From positions 1-38,425 of the forward strand of contig DATCRI010000014.1 in NCBI GenBank assembly GCA_036569045.1: a DNA stretch of 38,425 nucleotides, in the 5' to 3' direction. The stretch comes from Chthoniobacterales bacterium. GTDB taxonomy: Bacteria; Verrucomicrobiota; Verrucomicrobiia; Chthoniobacterales; JAATET01. The position numbers and the translations under genes were made by a program. The notes under the pieces were generated by a model. That model was given only the letters and a program-made list of their open reading frames with translations. It was not told the DNA's origin and ran no database searches. Positions 7,900-15,891 of this stretch are shown here, piece after piece. Each line of letters starts with the position of its first letter. Within the stretch, counting starts at the first letter, position 1.

Positions 7900-8478
7900 A
7901 TGAATGCACTGACCATGAACGAATTACCTCGTCACAGCTCCCTTCTCGAAGCCGCCAAGTCCCAGCCGGAATTTGATTCGGCAGCTTGCGATCTTTTCCT
8001 TACCGCCCTTCGCACGGGCGAGGCGGTGTCCGAGGTCGAAGGCCGTTATCTCGCGGAGCATGGCATCACTCCCGGCCGTTTTGCCGTGATGTTGCTCCTG
8101 GGCATCGACGAAAGCATCACCCGCAAGCCCTCCGAGCTCGCCGAAATGATCGGCGTGACCCGCGCGACGATGACTGGCCTGCTCGACACCCTCGAGCGTG
8201 ACAATTTCGTCGGCCGCGCCATCGATCCGACCGACCGCCGCTCGATGCGTGTCGAGAGCACGCCCGCCTGCCGCGAGCTGCTCAAGAAGGTGCTGCCCGG
8301 TTATTTCCGCCTCGTCTCCGCGATTCCCGCGACTCTCACGGAGGAAGAGCGCGCCGAGTTCATCCGCATCAGCCGCAAACTCCAGGATGGCCTGCACCTC
8401 GCGGAAACGAAGTTTGTGCACCAGGCGATCGTTGGCCAGGCCGTCGCGCCGGCTACCGCGGCGTATGCCCAAGCCTAG
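7900..8478 (+). CDS. MarR-family transcriptional regulator
   Basis: 192-residue winged-helix regulator. The MarR core runs from about residue 50 to 150: GITPGRFAVMLLLG, the helix-turn-helix segment KPSELAEMIGVTRATMTGLL, then the wing with DPTDRRSMRVESTPACRELL (the DxRSxxV-type loop). N- and C-terminal helices would form the dimer interface. MarR proteins usually repress an adjacent efflux operon and release DNA when a small phenolic or lipophilic ligand binds; here the RND adaptor begins inside its 3' end (14-nt overlap), so autoregulation of the pump operon is the natural inference. Candidate palindromic sites lie upstream at 7755-7828. The inducing ligand is unknown. Confidence 0.92.
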   Translation: MNALTMNELPRHSSLLEAAKSQPEFDSAACDLFLTALRTGEAVSEVEGRYLAEHGITPGRFAVMLLLGIDESITRKPSELAEMIGVTRATMTGLLDTLERDNFVGRAIDPTDRRSMRVESTPACRELLKKVLPGYFRLVSAIPATLTEEERAEFIRISRKLQDGLHLAETKFVHQAIVGQAVAPATAAYAQA

Positions 8479-9604
8479 GACCTGGCTCTCTCTCCTGATT
8501 GTCGGCGCCGTCCTGGCGGCGGTGATCGGGGGGTTGGTTCTCTTCAAGGTTGCTCAGTTCGCGAAATTCGCGAACATGAAATGGACGATGCCGCCGACAG
8601 CGGTGACGTCCATGAAACTTGTCGAGGAGGCGTGGCAGCCGACGCTGCCCGCCGTGGGCACGGTGCAGGCCGTGCAGGGCGTGATCGTCAGCACGGATCT
8701 CCCCGGCATTGTCGAAAAGATCACTTTCGAATCCGGCCAGCAGGTCAAGGCGGGCGATCCCCTCGTCAAACTCGACACGAAGCAGGAGGAAGCCCAGCTC
8801 AACTCCGCGCAGGCTCGCCTGGCGCTGGCGAAGTCGAATCTCGAGCGCCAGCAGGGCCTGCTCCAGAAGCGCGTCTCGTCGCAGTCCGATTTCGACGCCG
8901 CGCAGGCGGAGTATCGTCAGTCCGAGGCCGCCGTTGCCGAGATGAAGGCGACGATCGAGCGCAAGGTCATCCGCGCTCCCTTTACCGGGGTGCTCGGCAT
9001 TCGCGAGGTCAATCTTGGCCAGTATCTCCAGAGTGGAAACGCCGTCGTTCCGCTCCAGTCGCTCGACCCGATCTACGTGAACTTCTCGCTGCCGCAGCAG
9101 AAATTGCAGGATCTTACGGTTGGCCGCGATGTGAAGGTGAAGGCCGACGGCCTGCCCGGCCAGTCGTTCACGGGTCGGATCACCTCGGTGAATTCCATCG
9201 TCGACGAGGCCACCCGCAACGTCATGGTGCAGGCCACCCTCGAGAATCCCGGCCAGATCCTGCGCCCGGGCATGTTCGTCAATGCCGAGGTCATGCTGCC
9301 GGCCAGGGAGAAGGTCATCGCGGTGCCCGTCACGGCGATCAATTACGCGCCCTACGGCGATTCGGTCTTCGTGATCGAGAGCATGAAGGACGAAAAGGAC
9401 GGCCACTCCTACGACGGCGTGCGCCAGCAGATTGTCTCCCTCGGCGCCCAGCGCGGCGACCAGGTTTCCGTCGTGAAGGGATTGAAGGCCGGCGAAGAAG
9501 TCGTCACGACCGGTGGTTTCAAACTCATGCCGAAGGCCGCCGTCGAACGCAGCAACGCCACGCAGCCGGCGAATTCCGCCGCCCCCACGCCCGCCGATAG
9601 TTAG
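8465..9604 (+). CDS. RND efflux periplasmic adaptor (membrane fusion protein)
   Basis: 379-residue HlyD/AcrA-type adaptor that links an inner-membrane RND pump to an outer-membrane channel. One transmembrane anchor lies at about residues 8-27 (LSLLIVGAVLAAVIGGLVLF). It is followed by the lipoyl half (VQGVIVSTDLPGIVEKITF), a coiled-coil hairpin (about 110-170), the second lipoyl half (IRAPFTGVLGIREVNLGQYL), a beta-barrel (VNFSLPQQKLQDLTVG) and the membrane-proximal domain. ATG at 8465 is chosen because it directly precedes the membrane anchor; it overlaps the marR stop by 14 nt. The gene is 9 nt from the pump gene. No TolC-type outer-membrane factor is encoded here, so it must be supplied elsewhere. 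Confidence 0.94.
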   Translation: MPKPRTWLSLLIVGAVLAAVIGGLVLFKVAQFAKFANMKWTMPPTAVTSMKLVEEAWQPTLPAVGTVQAVQGVIVSTDLPGIVEKITFESGQQVKAGDPLVKLDTKQEEAQLNSAQARLALAKSNLERQQGLLQKRVSSQSDFDAAQAEYRQSEAAVAEMKATIERKVIRAPFTGVLGIREVNLGQYLQSGNAVVPLQSLDPIYVNFSLPQQKLQDLTVGRDVKVKADGLPGQSFTGRITSVNSIVDEATRNVMVQATLENPGQILRPGMFVNAEVMLPAREKVIAVPVTAINYAPYGDSVFVIESMKDEKDGHSYDGVRQQIVSLGAQRGDQVSVVKGLKAGEEVVTTGGFKLMPKAAVERSNATQPANSAAPTPADS

Positions 9605-9613
9605 TTTTCCGCG

Positions 9614-12600
9614 ATGAAGCTCACCGACCTGTTTGTGCGCCGGCCGGTGCTGGCCCTTGTCATCAACATTGCGATCCTCATTGCGGGATTGCAGGCCATC
9701 AAGGGCCTCGCGGTGCGCCAGTATCCGCGCAGCGACATCGCCGTCGTCAAGATTGCGACCGCCTACGTCGGCGCGAATGCCGACCTCGTTCGAGGCTTCA
9801 TCACCACGCCGCTGGAGCGCTCCATCGCGAGCGCCGACGGCATCGATTACATCGAGAGCACCAGCGCGCAGGGCCTCAGCACGATCACCGTGCACCTGAA
9901 ACTCAACTACGACGTCAACGCCGCGCTCACGCAGATCCAGGCGAAGGTCGCGCAGGTGCGAAACGACCTCCCGCCCGAGGCGGAGTCCTCCCAGATCACC
10001 GTCGAGCTCGCCGACAACGAGATCGCCGCGATGTATATCGGCTTTGCGTCCGACACGATGAACGCGAGCCAGATCAGCGATTATCTGCTCCGCGTCGTCC
10101 AGCCGCGCATCACCGCCATTGCCGGCGTCCAGCGCGCCGACATCCTCGGCAACCGCACCTTTGCGATGCGCATCTGGCTGAAGGCCGACAAGATGGCCGC
10201 GCTCGGCATTTCTCCCACCACCGTGCGCGAGGCGCTCACCGCGAACAACTACCTCTCCGCCCTCGGCCGCACGAAGGGCAGCATGACCGCCGTCAACCTT
10301 GTCGCGAATACCGACCTGAAGACGCCCGAGGAATTCCGCGACCTCATCGTCAAGCAGTCCGGCAACACCGTCATCCGCCTCGGCGAGATCGCCGACGTCG
10401 AACTCGGCAGCGAGAATTACGACGACGCCGTGCGCTTCGACGGCCAGACCGCCACCTTCATGGGCGTCTGGGTGCTCCCGACCGCGAACTCCCTCGACGT
10501 CATCCGGGCCGTCCGCGAGGCCCTGCCTGCCATTCGAGCCGGTCTGCCCTCCGGCCTCCGCGCCGACGTCGCCTACGACTCCACGGTCTACATCGACAGC
10601 GCGATTCACGACGTCGTCAAGACCCTCACCGAGACGCTTCTTATCGTCATCGCGGTCATCTTCCTGTTCCTCGGCTCCGTCCGCGCCGTCATCATTCCCG
10701 TCATCGCCATCCCGATTTCCCTCGTGGGCGCCTGCCTGCTGATGGCGATGTTCGGCTTCACGCTGAACCTCCTCACGCTCCTCGCGATCGTGCTCTCCGT
10801 CGGTCTCGTCGTGGACGACGCCATCGTCGTCGTGGAGAACATCGAGCGCCACCTCCACGAGGGGCAGACGCCGTTCAATGCCGCGATCTACGGCGCCCGC
10901 GAGTTGCTCGGCCCGATCATTGCGATGACGATCACCCTCGTGGTCGTCTACACGCCCGTCGCGCTGCAGGGCGGCCTCACCGGCGCGCTCTTCCGCGAGT
11001 TCGCCTTCACGCTGGCCGGCGCCGTCGTCATCTCCGGTATCGTCGCGCTCACGCTCTCGCCGATGCTCGGGTCGAAGCTCCTCAAGGCCGGCGCGAGCGA
11101 CCGTGGGTTCGCCGGCGTCGTGAATCGCCGGTTCGACAGCGTCCGCCGCCTCTACTCCGGGCTCCTCACCCGCGCGATGAACTACCGCCCGGCCATCCTG
11201 CTCGTCTGGGCCGTCGTCTCGCTGCTTGCCGTCCCGTTCTTCATGTTCTCGATGACCACGCTCGCCCCCGTCGAGGACCAGGGCGTCGTCTTCGGCATCG
11301 TGCAAAGCCCCGCCGACGCCACGCTCGAGCAGACCACGCTCTTTGCCGGCAAGATCTACGACGTCTTCAAGAGCTTCCCCGAGGCCGCCAGCATCTTCGA
11401 GATCATCAATCCCGCCATGGGCTTCAGCGGCATGGTGACGAAGCCGTGGAACGAGCGAAAACGCAATACCGAGGCCATCCAGGCCGCCGCCGCGATGGAG
11501 TTCAGCAAGGTCCCCGGCGTCCGCATCATTCCCATCACGCCCGCCCCGCTGCCCGGCGGCGCGCAGTTCCCCGTCGACTTCGTCATCGGCTCCACCGCCG
11601 AGCCCAAGGTCCTGCTCGAGGTCGCGAACAAGCTCGTCCAGAAGGCCTTCGCCAGCGGTGTCTTCCAGTTCGCCGACGCCGATCTGAAATACGACCAGCC
11701 CCAGGCCGAGGTCGTCTTCGACCGCGACAAGGTCCGCGCCCAAGGCATCAATCTCTCCCAGGTCGGCGCCGACCTCTCCACCATGCTCGGCGGCAACTGG
11801 GTGAACCGCTTCAGTAACTCTGGCCTCAGCTACAAGGTCATCCCGCAGATCAAGCGCGTTGATCGCCTGAATACCGACCAACTCGGCGACATCTACGTCA
11901 CCGGTCCGCAGGGCAAGCTCGTCCCGCTCTCCACCTTTGCCACCATCGAGACCACCGCCCAGCCGCGCTCGCTCAACCGCTTCCAACAGATGAATGCCGT
12001 CCGCATCCAGGGCGTCATCCCGCCCGGCGTCCCGCTCGACAGCGCGCTCAAGGTTCTCGAGGACGAAGTGAAGAACAGCCTGCCAGCCGGCTACAGCATC
12101 GACTACGCCGGCCAGTCGCGGCAGCTCCGCGTCGAGGGCAGCAAATTCCTGCCCGTCCTCATGCTCAGTTTCGTGCTCATCTACCTCGTGCTCGCCGCGC
12201 AGTTCGAGAGCTTCCGCGACCCGCTCATCATCCTCTTCGGCAGCGTCCCGCTCGCGCTTTCGGGATCGCTGATGTTCACCTTCTTCGGCTTCACCTCGAT
12301 CAACATCTACAGCCAGGTCGGCCTCATCACCCTCGTCGGCCTCGTCGCCAAGAACGCCATCCTCATGGTGGAATTCGCGAACCACCTTCAGGAGCAGGGC
12401 CTCGCCAAGCTCCAGGCCATCATCGAGGCCAGCACCACCCGCCTCCGCCCGATTCTCATGACCACGGCGGCCACCATCGTCGGCCACTTCCCGCTCGTCA
12501 TTGCGACGGGCCCCGGCGCCGGCGCGCGGAATTCCATCGGCATCGTGCTCTGCACCGGCATGTTCATCGGCACCGCCTTCACGCTGTTCGTCGTCCCCGC

Positions 12601-12688
12601 GATCTACATGCTCGTGGCCAAGAACCGCAAAAAACTGGCCCCCGAGGACGACCTCCAGGCCGCCCTCACCCCCGCCCCCGTTCACTGA
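9614..12688 (+). CDS. RND family multidrug efflux permease
   Basis: 1024-residue inner-membrane proton-driven pump of the AcrB/MexB/HAE-1 type, close to the usual 1020-1050 residues. It opens LTDLFVRRPVLALVINIAIL (TM1) and has the two large periplasmic loops after TM1 and TM7. The proton-relay aspartates of TM4 are D401 and D402 in VGLVVDDAIVVVENIERH, and the TM10 lysine is present in GLVAKNAILMVEF (about residue 913). The C-terminus is short and cytosolic. With the upstream MarR and adaptor it forms a complete regulated inner-membrane efflux unit except for the outer-membrane channel. Substrate range cannot be read from sequence. A 21-bp repeat array begins right after its stop codon. Confidence 0.96.
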   Translation: MKLTDLFVRRPVLALVINIAILIAGLQAIKGLAVRQYPRSDIAVVKIATAYVGANADLVRGFITTPLERSIASADGIDYIESTSAQGLSTITVHLKLNYDVNAALTQIQAKVAQVRNDLPPEAESSQITVELADNEIAAMYIGFASDTMNASQISDYLLRVVQPRITAIAGVQRADILGNRTFAMRIWLKADKMAALGISPTTVREALTANNYLSALGRTKGSMTAVNLVANTDLKTPEEFRDLIVKQSGNTVIRLGEIADVELGSENYDDAVRFDGQTATFMGVWVLPTANSLDVIRAVREALPAIRAGLPSGLRADVAYDSTVYIDSAIHDVVKTLTETLLIVIAVIFLFLGSVRAVIIPVIAIPISLVGACLLMAMFGFTLNLLTLLAIVLSVGLVVDDAIVVVENIERHLHEGQTPFNAAIYGARELLGPIIAMTITLVVVYTPVALQGGLTGALFREFAFTLAGAVVISGIVALTLSPMLGSKLLKAGASDRGFAGVVNRRFDSVRRLYSGLLTRAMNYRPAILLVWAVVSLLAVPFFMFSMTTLAPVEDQGVVFGIVQSPADATLEQTTLFAGKIYDVFKSFPEAASIFEIINPAMGFSGMVTKPWNERKRNTEAIQAAAAMEFSKVPGVRIIPITPAPLPGGAQFPVDFVIGSTAEPKVLLEVANKLVQKAFASGVFQFADADLKYDQPQAEVVFDRDKVRAQGINLSQVGADLSTMLGGNWVNRFSNSGLSYKVIPQIKRVDRLNTDQLGDIYVTGPQGKLVPLSTFATIETTAQPRSLNRFQQMNAVRIQGVIPPGVPLDSALKVLEDEVKNSLPAGYSIDYAGQSRQLRVEGSKFLPVLMLSFVLIYLVLAAQFESFRDPLIILFGSVPLALSGSLMFTFFGFTSINIYSQVGLITLVGLVAKNAILMVEFANHLQEQGLAKLQAIIEASTTRLRPILMTTAATIVGHFPLVIATGPGAGARNSIGIVLCTGMFIGTAFTLFVVPAIYMLVAKNRKKLAPEDDLQAALTPAPVH

Positions 12689-12690
12689 GC

Positions 12691-12951
12691 GAGCACGCTG
12701 GTCGATTCCCGACCAGCCCTGGCGAGCGATCGACCAGCGCTGGTCAATCGTAGAGCAGCCCTGGGCAGTCCTTCACCAGCCTTGGTGAGCGGTCGACCAG
12801 CCCTGGTGAACAACCCGCCAGCCCTGGTGAGCCTTCCACCAGCCTTGGTGAGTGATCGACCAGCGCTGGTGAACGATCGACCAGGGCTGGTCAATCATCC
12901 ACCAGTCCTCGGCAACTTTCGACCAGGGCTGGTCGAAGGCTGACCAGCCCG
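12691..12951. repeat. 21-bp palindromic tandem repeat array (11 full units plus degenerate ends)
   Basis: Between the convergent RND pump and DUF885 genes lie 11 consecutive 21-bp units starting at 12711, 12732, 12753, 12774, 12795, 12816, 12837, 12858, 12879, 12900 and 12921. A degenerate 20-bp unit precedes them (12691-12710) and a partial one follows (12942-12951). Each unit carries a dyad core ACCAGNNCTGGT near its start, then a 7-9 bp less conserved spacer often ending in GATC. The base pair outside the core is complementary in 7 of the 11 units, as g/c (12732, 12753, 12879, 12921) or c/g (12774, 12816, 12837). Because 21 is divisible by three, short heptad-repeat reading frames occur on both strands; I do not count them as genes. 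The rest of the 12689-13024 gap holds nothing else I recognise. Confidence 0.9.
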
Positions 12952-13024
12952 CTTTCACAGAGTAAATCGATCCGGAATCCCTCCGGAACCGGGTTTGTGA
13001 GCCTCCAAAAGGACTCGCAGAGAG

Positions 13025-14806
13025 CTAGCTTTTCCCGGCCTTCTCCGCGGCGATCCATTCGTCCACGCGGCGCTCGAGCACGTCGAGCGGCACGGCGCCT
13101 TCGCCGAGGACGACGTCGTGGAATTTGCGGATGTCGAACTTCTCGCCGAGCGCGGTTTCGGCTCGTTTGCGGAGCTCGAGGATCTTGAGCTGGCCGATCT
13201 TGTAGGCAAGGGCCTGGCCGGGCCAGACGATGTAACGGTCGACCTCGACCTTGATGTTCTGCTCGCTCAGCGCGCTCTGCTCGCGGAAGTAGGCGATGGC
13301 CTGGTTGCGCGTCCAGCCCTTCGCGTGGATGCCTGTGTCGACGACGAGGCGGACGGCGCGCCACATCTCGTAGCTGAGGCGGCCGTATTCGGAGTAGGGG
13401 TCCTTGTAGAAGCCCATTTCCTTGCCGAGGCCTTCGCAATACAGCGCCCAGCCCTCGATGAAGGCGGTGTAGCTGCGCTCGCGGAGCAGTTCGGGCTTCT
13501 CGGCCATCTCCTGCGCGAGGGCGATCTGGAGATGGTGGCCGGGCACGGACTCGTGCAGCGCGAGGGCTTCCATCTCCCACTTCGGGCGCTGGTCGAGGTG
13601 CGAGGTGTTCGTGAAATACGTCCCGGGGCGGCCGGCCTCGGGGGAACCGGCCTCGTAGTAGGCGGTGGGCTTCGCGTCGGCGACGTAGTCCGGCACGGGC
13701 TCGACGCCGTAGGGGAGGCGCGGGAGCTTGCCGAAAAAATGCGGCAGCACGGGGTCGATGCGTTTGCAGAGCGCGCGGTAGCCGGCGACGAGCTCGTCGG
13801 CCGTCTTGTAGTAAAAGCGCGGGTCCTTGCGGAGAAATTCGCCGAAGGCCTTCTTGTCGCCCTTGAAACCGATCTTCTCGCGCAGCGCGGTCATCTCGCT
13901 CTCGAGGCGGGCGACTTCCTTCTCACCGAGGGCGTGAATCTCGTCCGGCGTGAGGTCCGTCGTCGTGGATTCCTTCGCTTCGAGCGCATACCACGCGGCG
14001 CCATCGGGCAGGGCGGCGAGGCCGATCGTCTCGCGAGCGCCAGGAATGTAGGTCTCGTTGACAAATTTCCGGAACTTGCGCAGCGCGGGCAGCACGGACG
14101 TCTTCAGCGCCTCCAGGCCTTTCTGGCGATAGCTCTCGCGCTGCTCGGGCGTGAGAAACGGGGCGTCCTTCTTGAAGGGCGCGAGGATCGGGTTGTCGAG
14201 CGTCTCATTGTCAACGAGGGCGGCGAGCTGCGCGGGCACGGTCGCGAGGGTCACGCGGGGAACGGTGACGCCGCTCTTCAGGCCGCGCTGGAGCAGGGCG
14301 ATGTCGTTATCGACGACCTGAGGGTAGGTCTTCAGGCGGGTGAGGATGGCGTCGAAATCGGCGGCGCGGTCCGCCGGGACGACGCGCATGAGGTCGGCGA
14401 GGCTCTGGTGCACGCCGCCCATTTGGTTGAGCGCGAGCAGCTCGCCGGGGAACTTCTGGAAAGCGACCGAGTCGCGGGTGTCATGCAGCAGCAGGTCGTA
14501 GTCGAGCCGACGCTCCTTCGTGAGCTGCTTCGCGTCGATCTTCTCGAGCTCGGCAAGGAATTCCCGGGTCTGCGCGTCGTTGGCCACGATGGCGGCCTCG
14601 GAGTTGTCGGTCCATCGGTCGAGGCCCTCGCGCTTGCCGAGGTAGGTGGCCCACTCGGGGTAGGTCTTCATGTCCCACGCCCAGATCTTGTCGATGAGCG
14701 CCTGGAACTTCGCGTCCTCGGTGGGCTCCGCGGCGGAGAGATTGGCGGCAAGGACGGTCGCGAGGAGGAGGGCGGGAAGGCGCATGAGGTGGGTGGGAAG
14801 GCGCAT
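13025..14806 (-). CDS. DUF885 family metallopeptidase-like protein, exported
   Basis: 593-residue protein of the DUF885 family (PF05960), roughly the family's normal length. A signal peptide is evident: ALLLATVLAANLSAA at about residues 11-25. The zinc-site signature HESVPGHH is at 418-425, followed by ERSYTAFIEGWALYCEGLG, whose Glu residues are the likely downstream ligand/catalytic set. Members resemble gluzincin metallopeptidases; activity on peptides is plausible but not shown. The start region contains an exact 21-bp duplication, so ATG at 14806 or at 14785 could be used; the shorter form gives the more ordinary signal peptide. It is the last gene of the purN-helicase-site-2 protease run, 11 nt after the preceding stop. 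Confidence 0.9.
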   Translation of the reverse strand: MRLPTHLMRLPALLLATVLAANLSAAEPTEDAKFQALIDKIWAWDMKTYPEWATYLGKREGLDRWTDNSEAAIVANDAQTREFLAELEKIDAKQLTKERRLDYDLLLHDTRDSVAFQKFPGELLALNQMGGVHQSLADLMRVVPADRAADFDAILTRLKTYPQVVDNDIALLQRGLKSGVTVPRVTLATVPAQLAALVDNETLDNPILAPFKKDAPFLTPEQRESYRQKGLEALKTSVLPALRKFRKFVNETYIPGARETIGLAALPDGAAWYALEAKESTTTDLTPDEIHALGEKEVARLESEMTALREKIGFKGDKKAFGEFLRKDPRFYYKTADELVAGYRALCKRIDPVLPHFFGKLPRLPYGVEPVPDYVADAKPTAYYEAGSPEAGRPGTYFTNTSHLDQRPKWEMEALALHESVPGHHLQIALAQEMAEKPELLRERSYTAFIEGWALYCEGLGKEMGFYKDPYSEYGRLSYEMWRAVRLVVDTGIHAKGWTRNQAIAYFREQSALSEQNIKVEVDRYIVWPGQALAYKIGQLKILELRKRAETALGEKFDIRKFHDVVLGEGAVPLDVLERRVDEWIAAEKAGKS

Positions 14807-14815
14807 GAGGTGGGT
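14774..14815. repeat. Exact 21-bp tandem duplication spanning a start codon
   Basis: Two perfect copies (14774-14794 and 14795-14815) each contain the reverse-complement ATG of the DUF885 gene. The protein therefore begins MRLPTHLMRLPALLL, with a repeated MRLP. The copies share no sequence with the 12.7-kb array despite the equal length. Confidence 0.9.
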
Positions 14816-14817
14816 GG

Positions 14818-15891
14818 TTAGTGGCGCATCTGCGCGCGCTCGCGCAGGAGGTTGAGGCTGACGAGGCCGAGGATCTGCCCGGCGGGATTCACGACCGGCA
14901 GGACGGGGCTGCCGCTTTCCTGCATGTGGCGAAAGGCGTCGTCGAAAGAGGCGTCGATGGCGACGGTGGGAAGCACGGTGGCGAGGGACTCGATCGATGC
15001 GTGAGACGAGGCGGCGGCGAGGAGCTGGTTCCGCGGGACGACACCGGCAACGCGGAGATCCGCATCGGTCACGACGTAGAGCGGCTCCGTGTCGTGCAGG
15101 GCCTCCTGCGCGGCGATCGCGATGGGCGTGGCGACCGGAAACGTCCGGAAACGGGTGATCATGGCGTCGGCGACGCGCATGCCGGCGACCGCGGCGCGCA
15201 TGCCGGCCAGCGTGGCTTCCTGCTGGGCGCCCATGAAAATGAAGAACGCGATGAAGAGCAGGAAGGGATTGAAGTTCGTGTAGCCGGGGATGCCGAAGGC
15301 CGCGATGGCGAACAGCACGGCAACAACCTGGCCGACGCGCGCGGCGATGACGGTCGCCTTGCTGTGGTCGAGCTTCATCGCGAGCAGCGCGCGGAGAACG
15401 CGGCCGCCATCCATCGGGAACGCGGGAATGAGGTTGAAGACGATGAGCATCCCGTTCACCCAGAGGAGATCGAAGGCGAGGCTGCGCACCGACTCTCCGT
15501 AGGTGATGAAATCGCCGTAGCTCGACGGAAGCCCGAGTCCCAGCCAGAGCAGGAGACCGATGCCGACATTCACCGCCGGCCCGGCGATGGCGATGATGAG
15601 CTCCTGCACCGGATTCTCCGGCATGCGCTCGAGCCGGGCGACGCCGCCGATCGGGTAGAGTGTGATGTCGGGTGTGCGAATGCCGTAGCGCCGCGCCGCA
15701 ATCGCGTGGCCGAACTCGTGCAGCAGCACGCAGAGGAACAGCAGCGAGATGAAGAGAACGCTCCAGCCCGCGCTGATCGGGCCGCCCTTGAGGTAGCCCT
15801 GGTAGGCGTAGAATGCGAGAAGCAGCAGGAACGTGCCGTGCAGGCGCACGTCGATCCCGGCAATCCGCGCGATGCGATACGACCAGCTCAT
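14818..15891 (-). CDS. Site-2 protease (M50) with C-terminal CBS pair
   Basis: 357-residue integral membrane metalloprotease of the M50/site-2 family, Rip3/SpoIVFB-like in layout. The catalytic HEFGH is at residues 58-62 inside a membrane segment, and the third zinc ligand motif NLIPAFPMDGGRVLRA lies in a later segment. About six hydrophobic segments precede a cytosolic C-terminus (about 235-357) with two CBS motifs (ADAMITRFRTFPVATPIAIA and the ASFDDAFRHMQESGSPVLPV region). CBS pairs in this family bind adenine nucleotides and tune proteolysis. Known members cut membrane-bound regulators; the substrate here is unknown. ATG at 15891 overlaps the helicase stop (ATGA), which fixes the start and suggests coupling. 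Confidence 0.93.
   Translation of the reverse strand: MSWSYRIARIAGIDVRLHGTFLLLLAFYAYQGYLKGGPISAGWSVLFISLLFLCVLLHEFGHAIAARRYGIRTPDITLYPIGGVARLERMPENPVQELIIAIAGPAVNVGIGLLLWLGLGLPSSYGDFITYGESVRSLAFDLLWVNGMLIVFNLIPAFPMDGGRVLRALLAMKLDHSKATVIAARVGQVVAVLFAIAAFGIPGYTNFNPFLLFIAFFIFMGAQQEATLAGMRAAVAGMRVADAMITRFRTFPVATPIAIAAQEALHDTEPLYVVTDADLRVAGVVPRNQLLAAASSHASIESLATVLPTVAIDASFDDAFRHMQESGSPVLPVVNPAGQILGLVSLNLLRERAQMRH

Noticed and set aside
8453-12685. Very long open frame (about 1410 codons) antisense to the RND adaptor and pump
   Set aside because: Low-complexity Glu/Asp/Arg/Gly-rich translation with no family motifs; it mirrors the codon bias of the real pump genes, which carry all expected motifs.
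12691-12951. CRISPR array
   Set aside because: Units are contiguous 21-bp repeats with short similar spacers, not unique 30-40 bp spacers, and no cas genes are near.
12682-12958. Small minus-strand heptad-repeat ORFs in the 21-bp array
   Set aside because: Open in several frames only because the unit length is a multiple of three; no ribosome binding site or homolog is apparent. Kept as a finding, not as genes.
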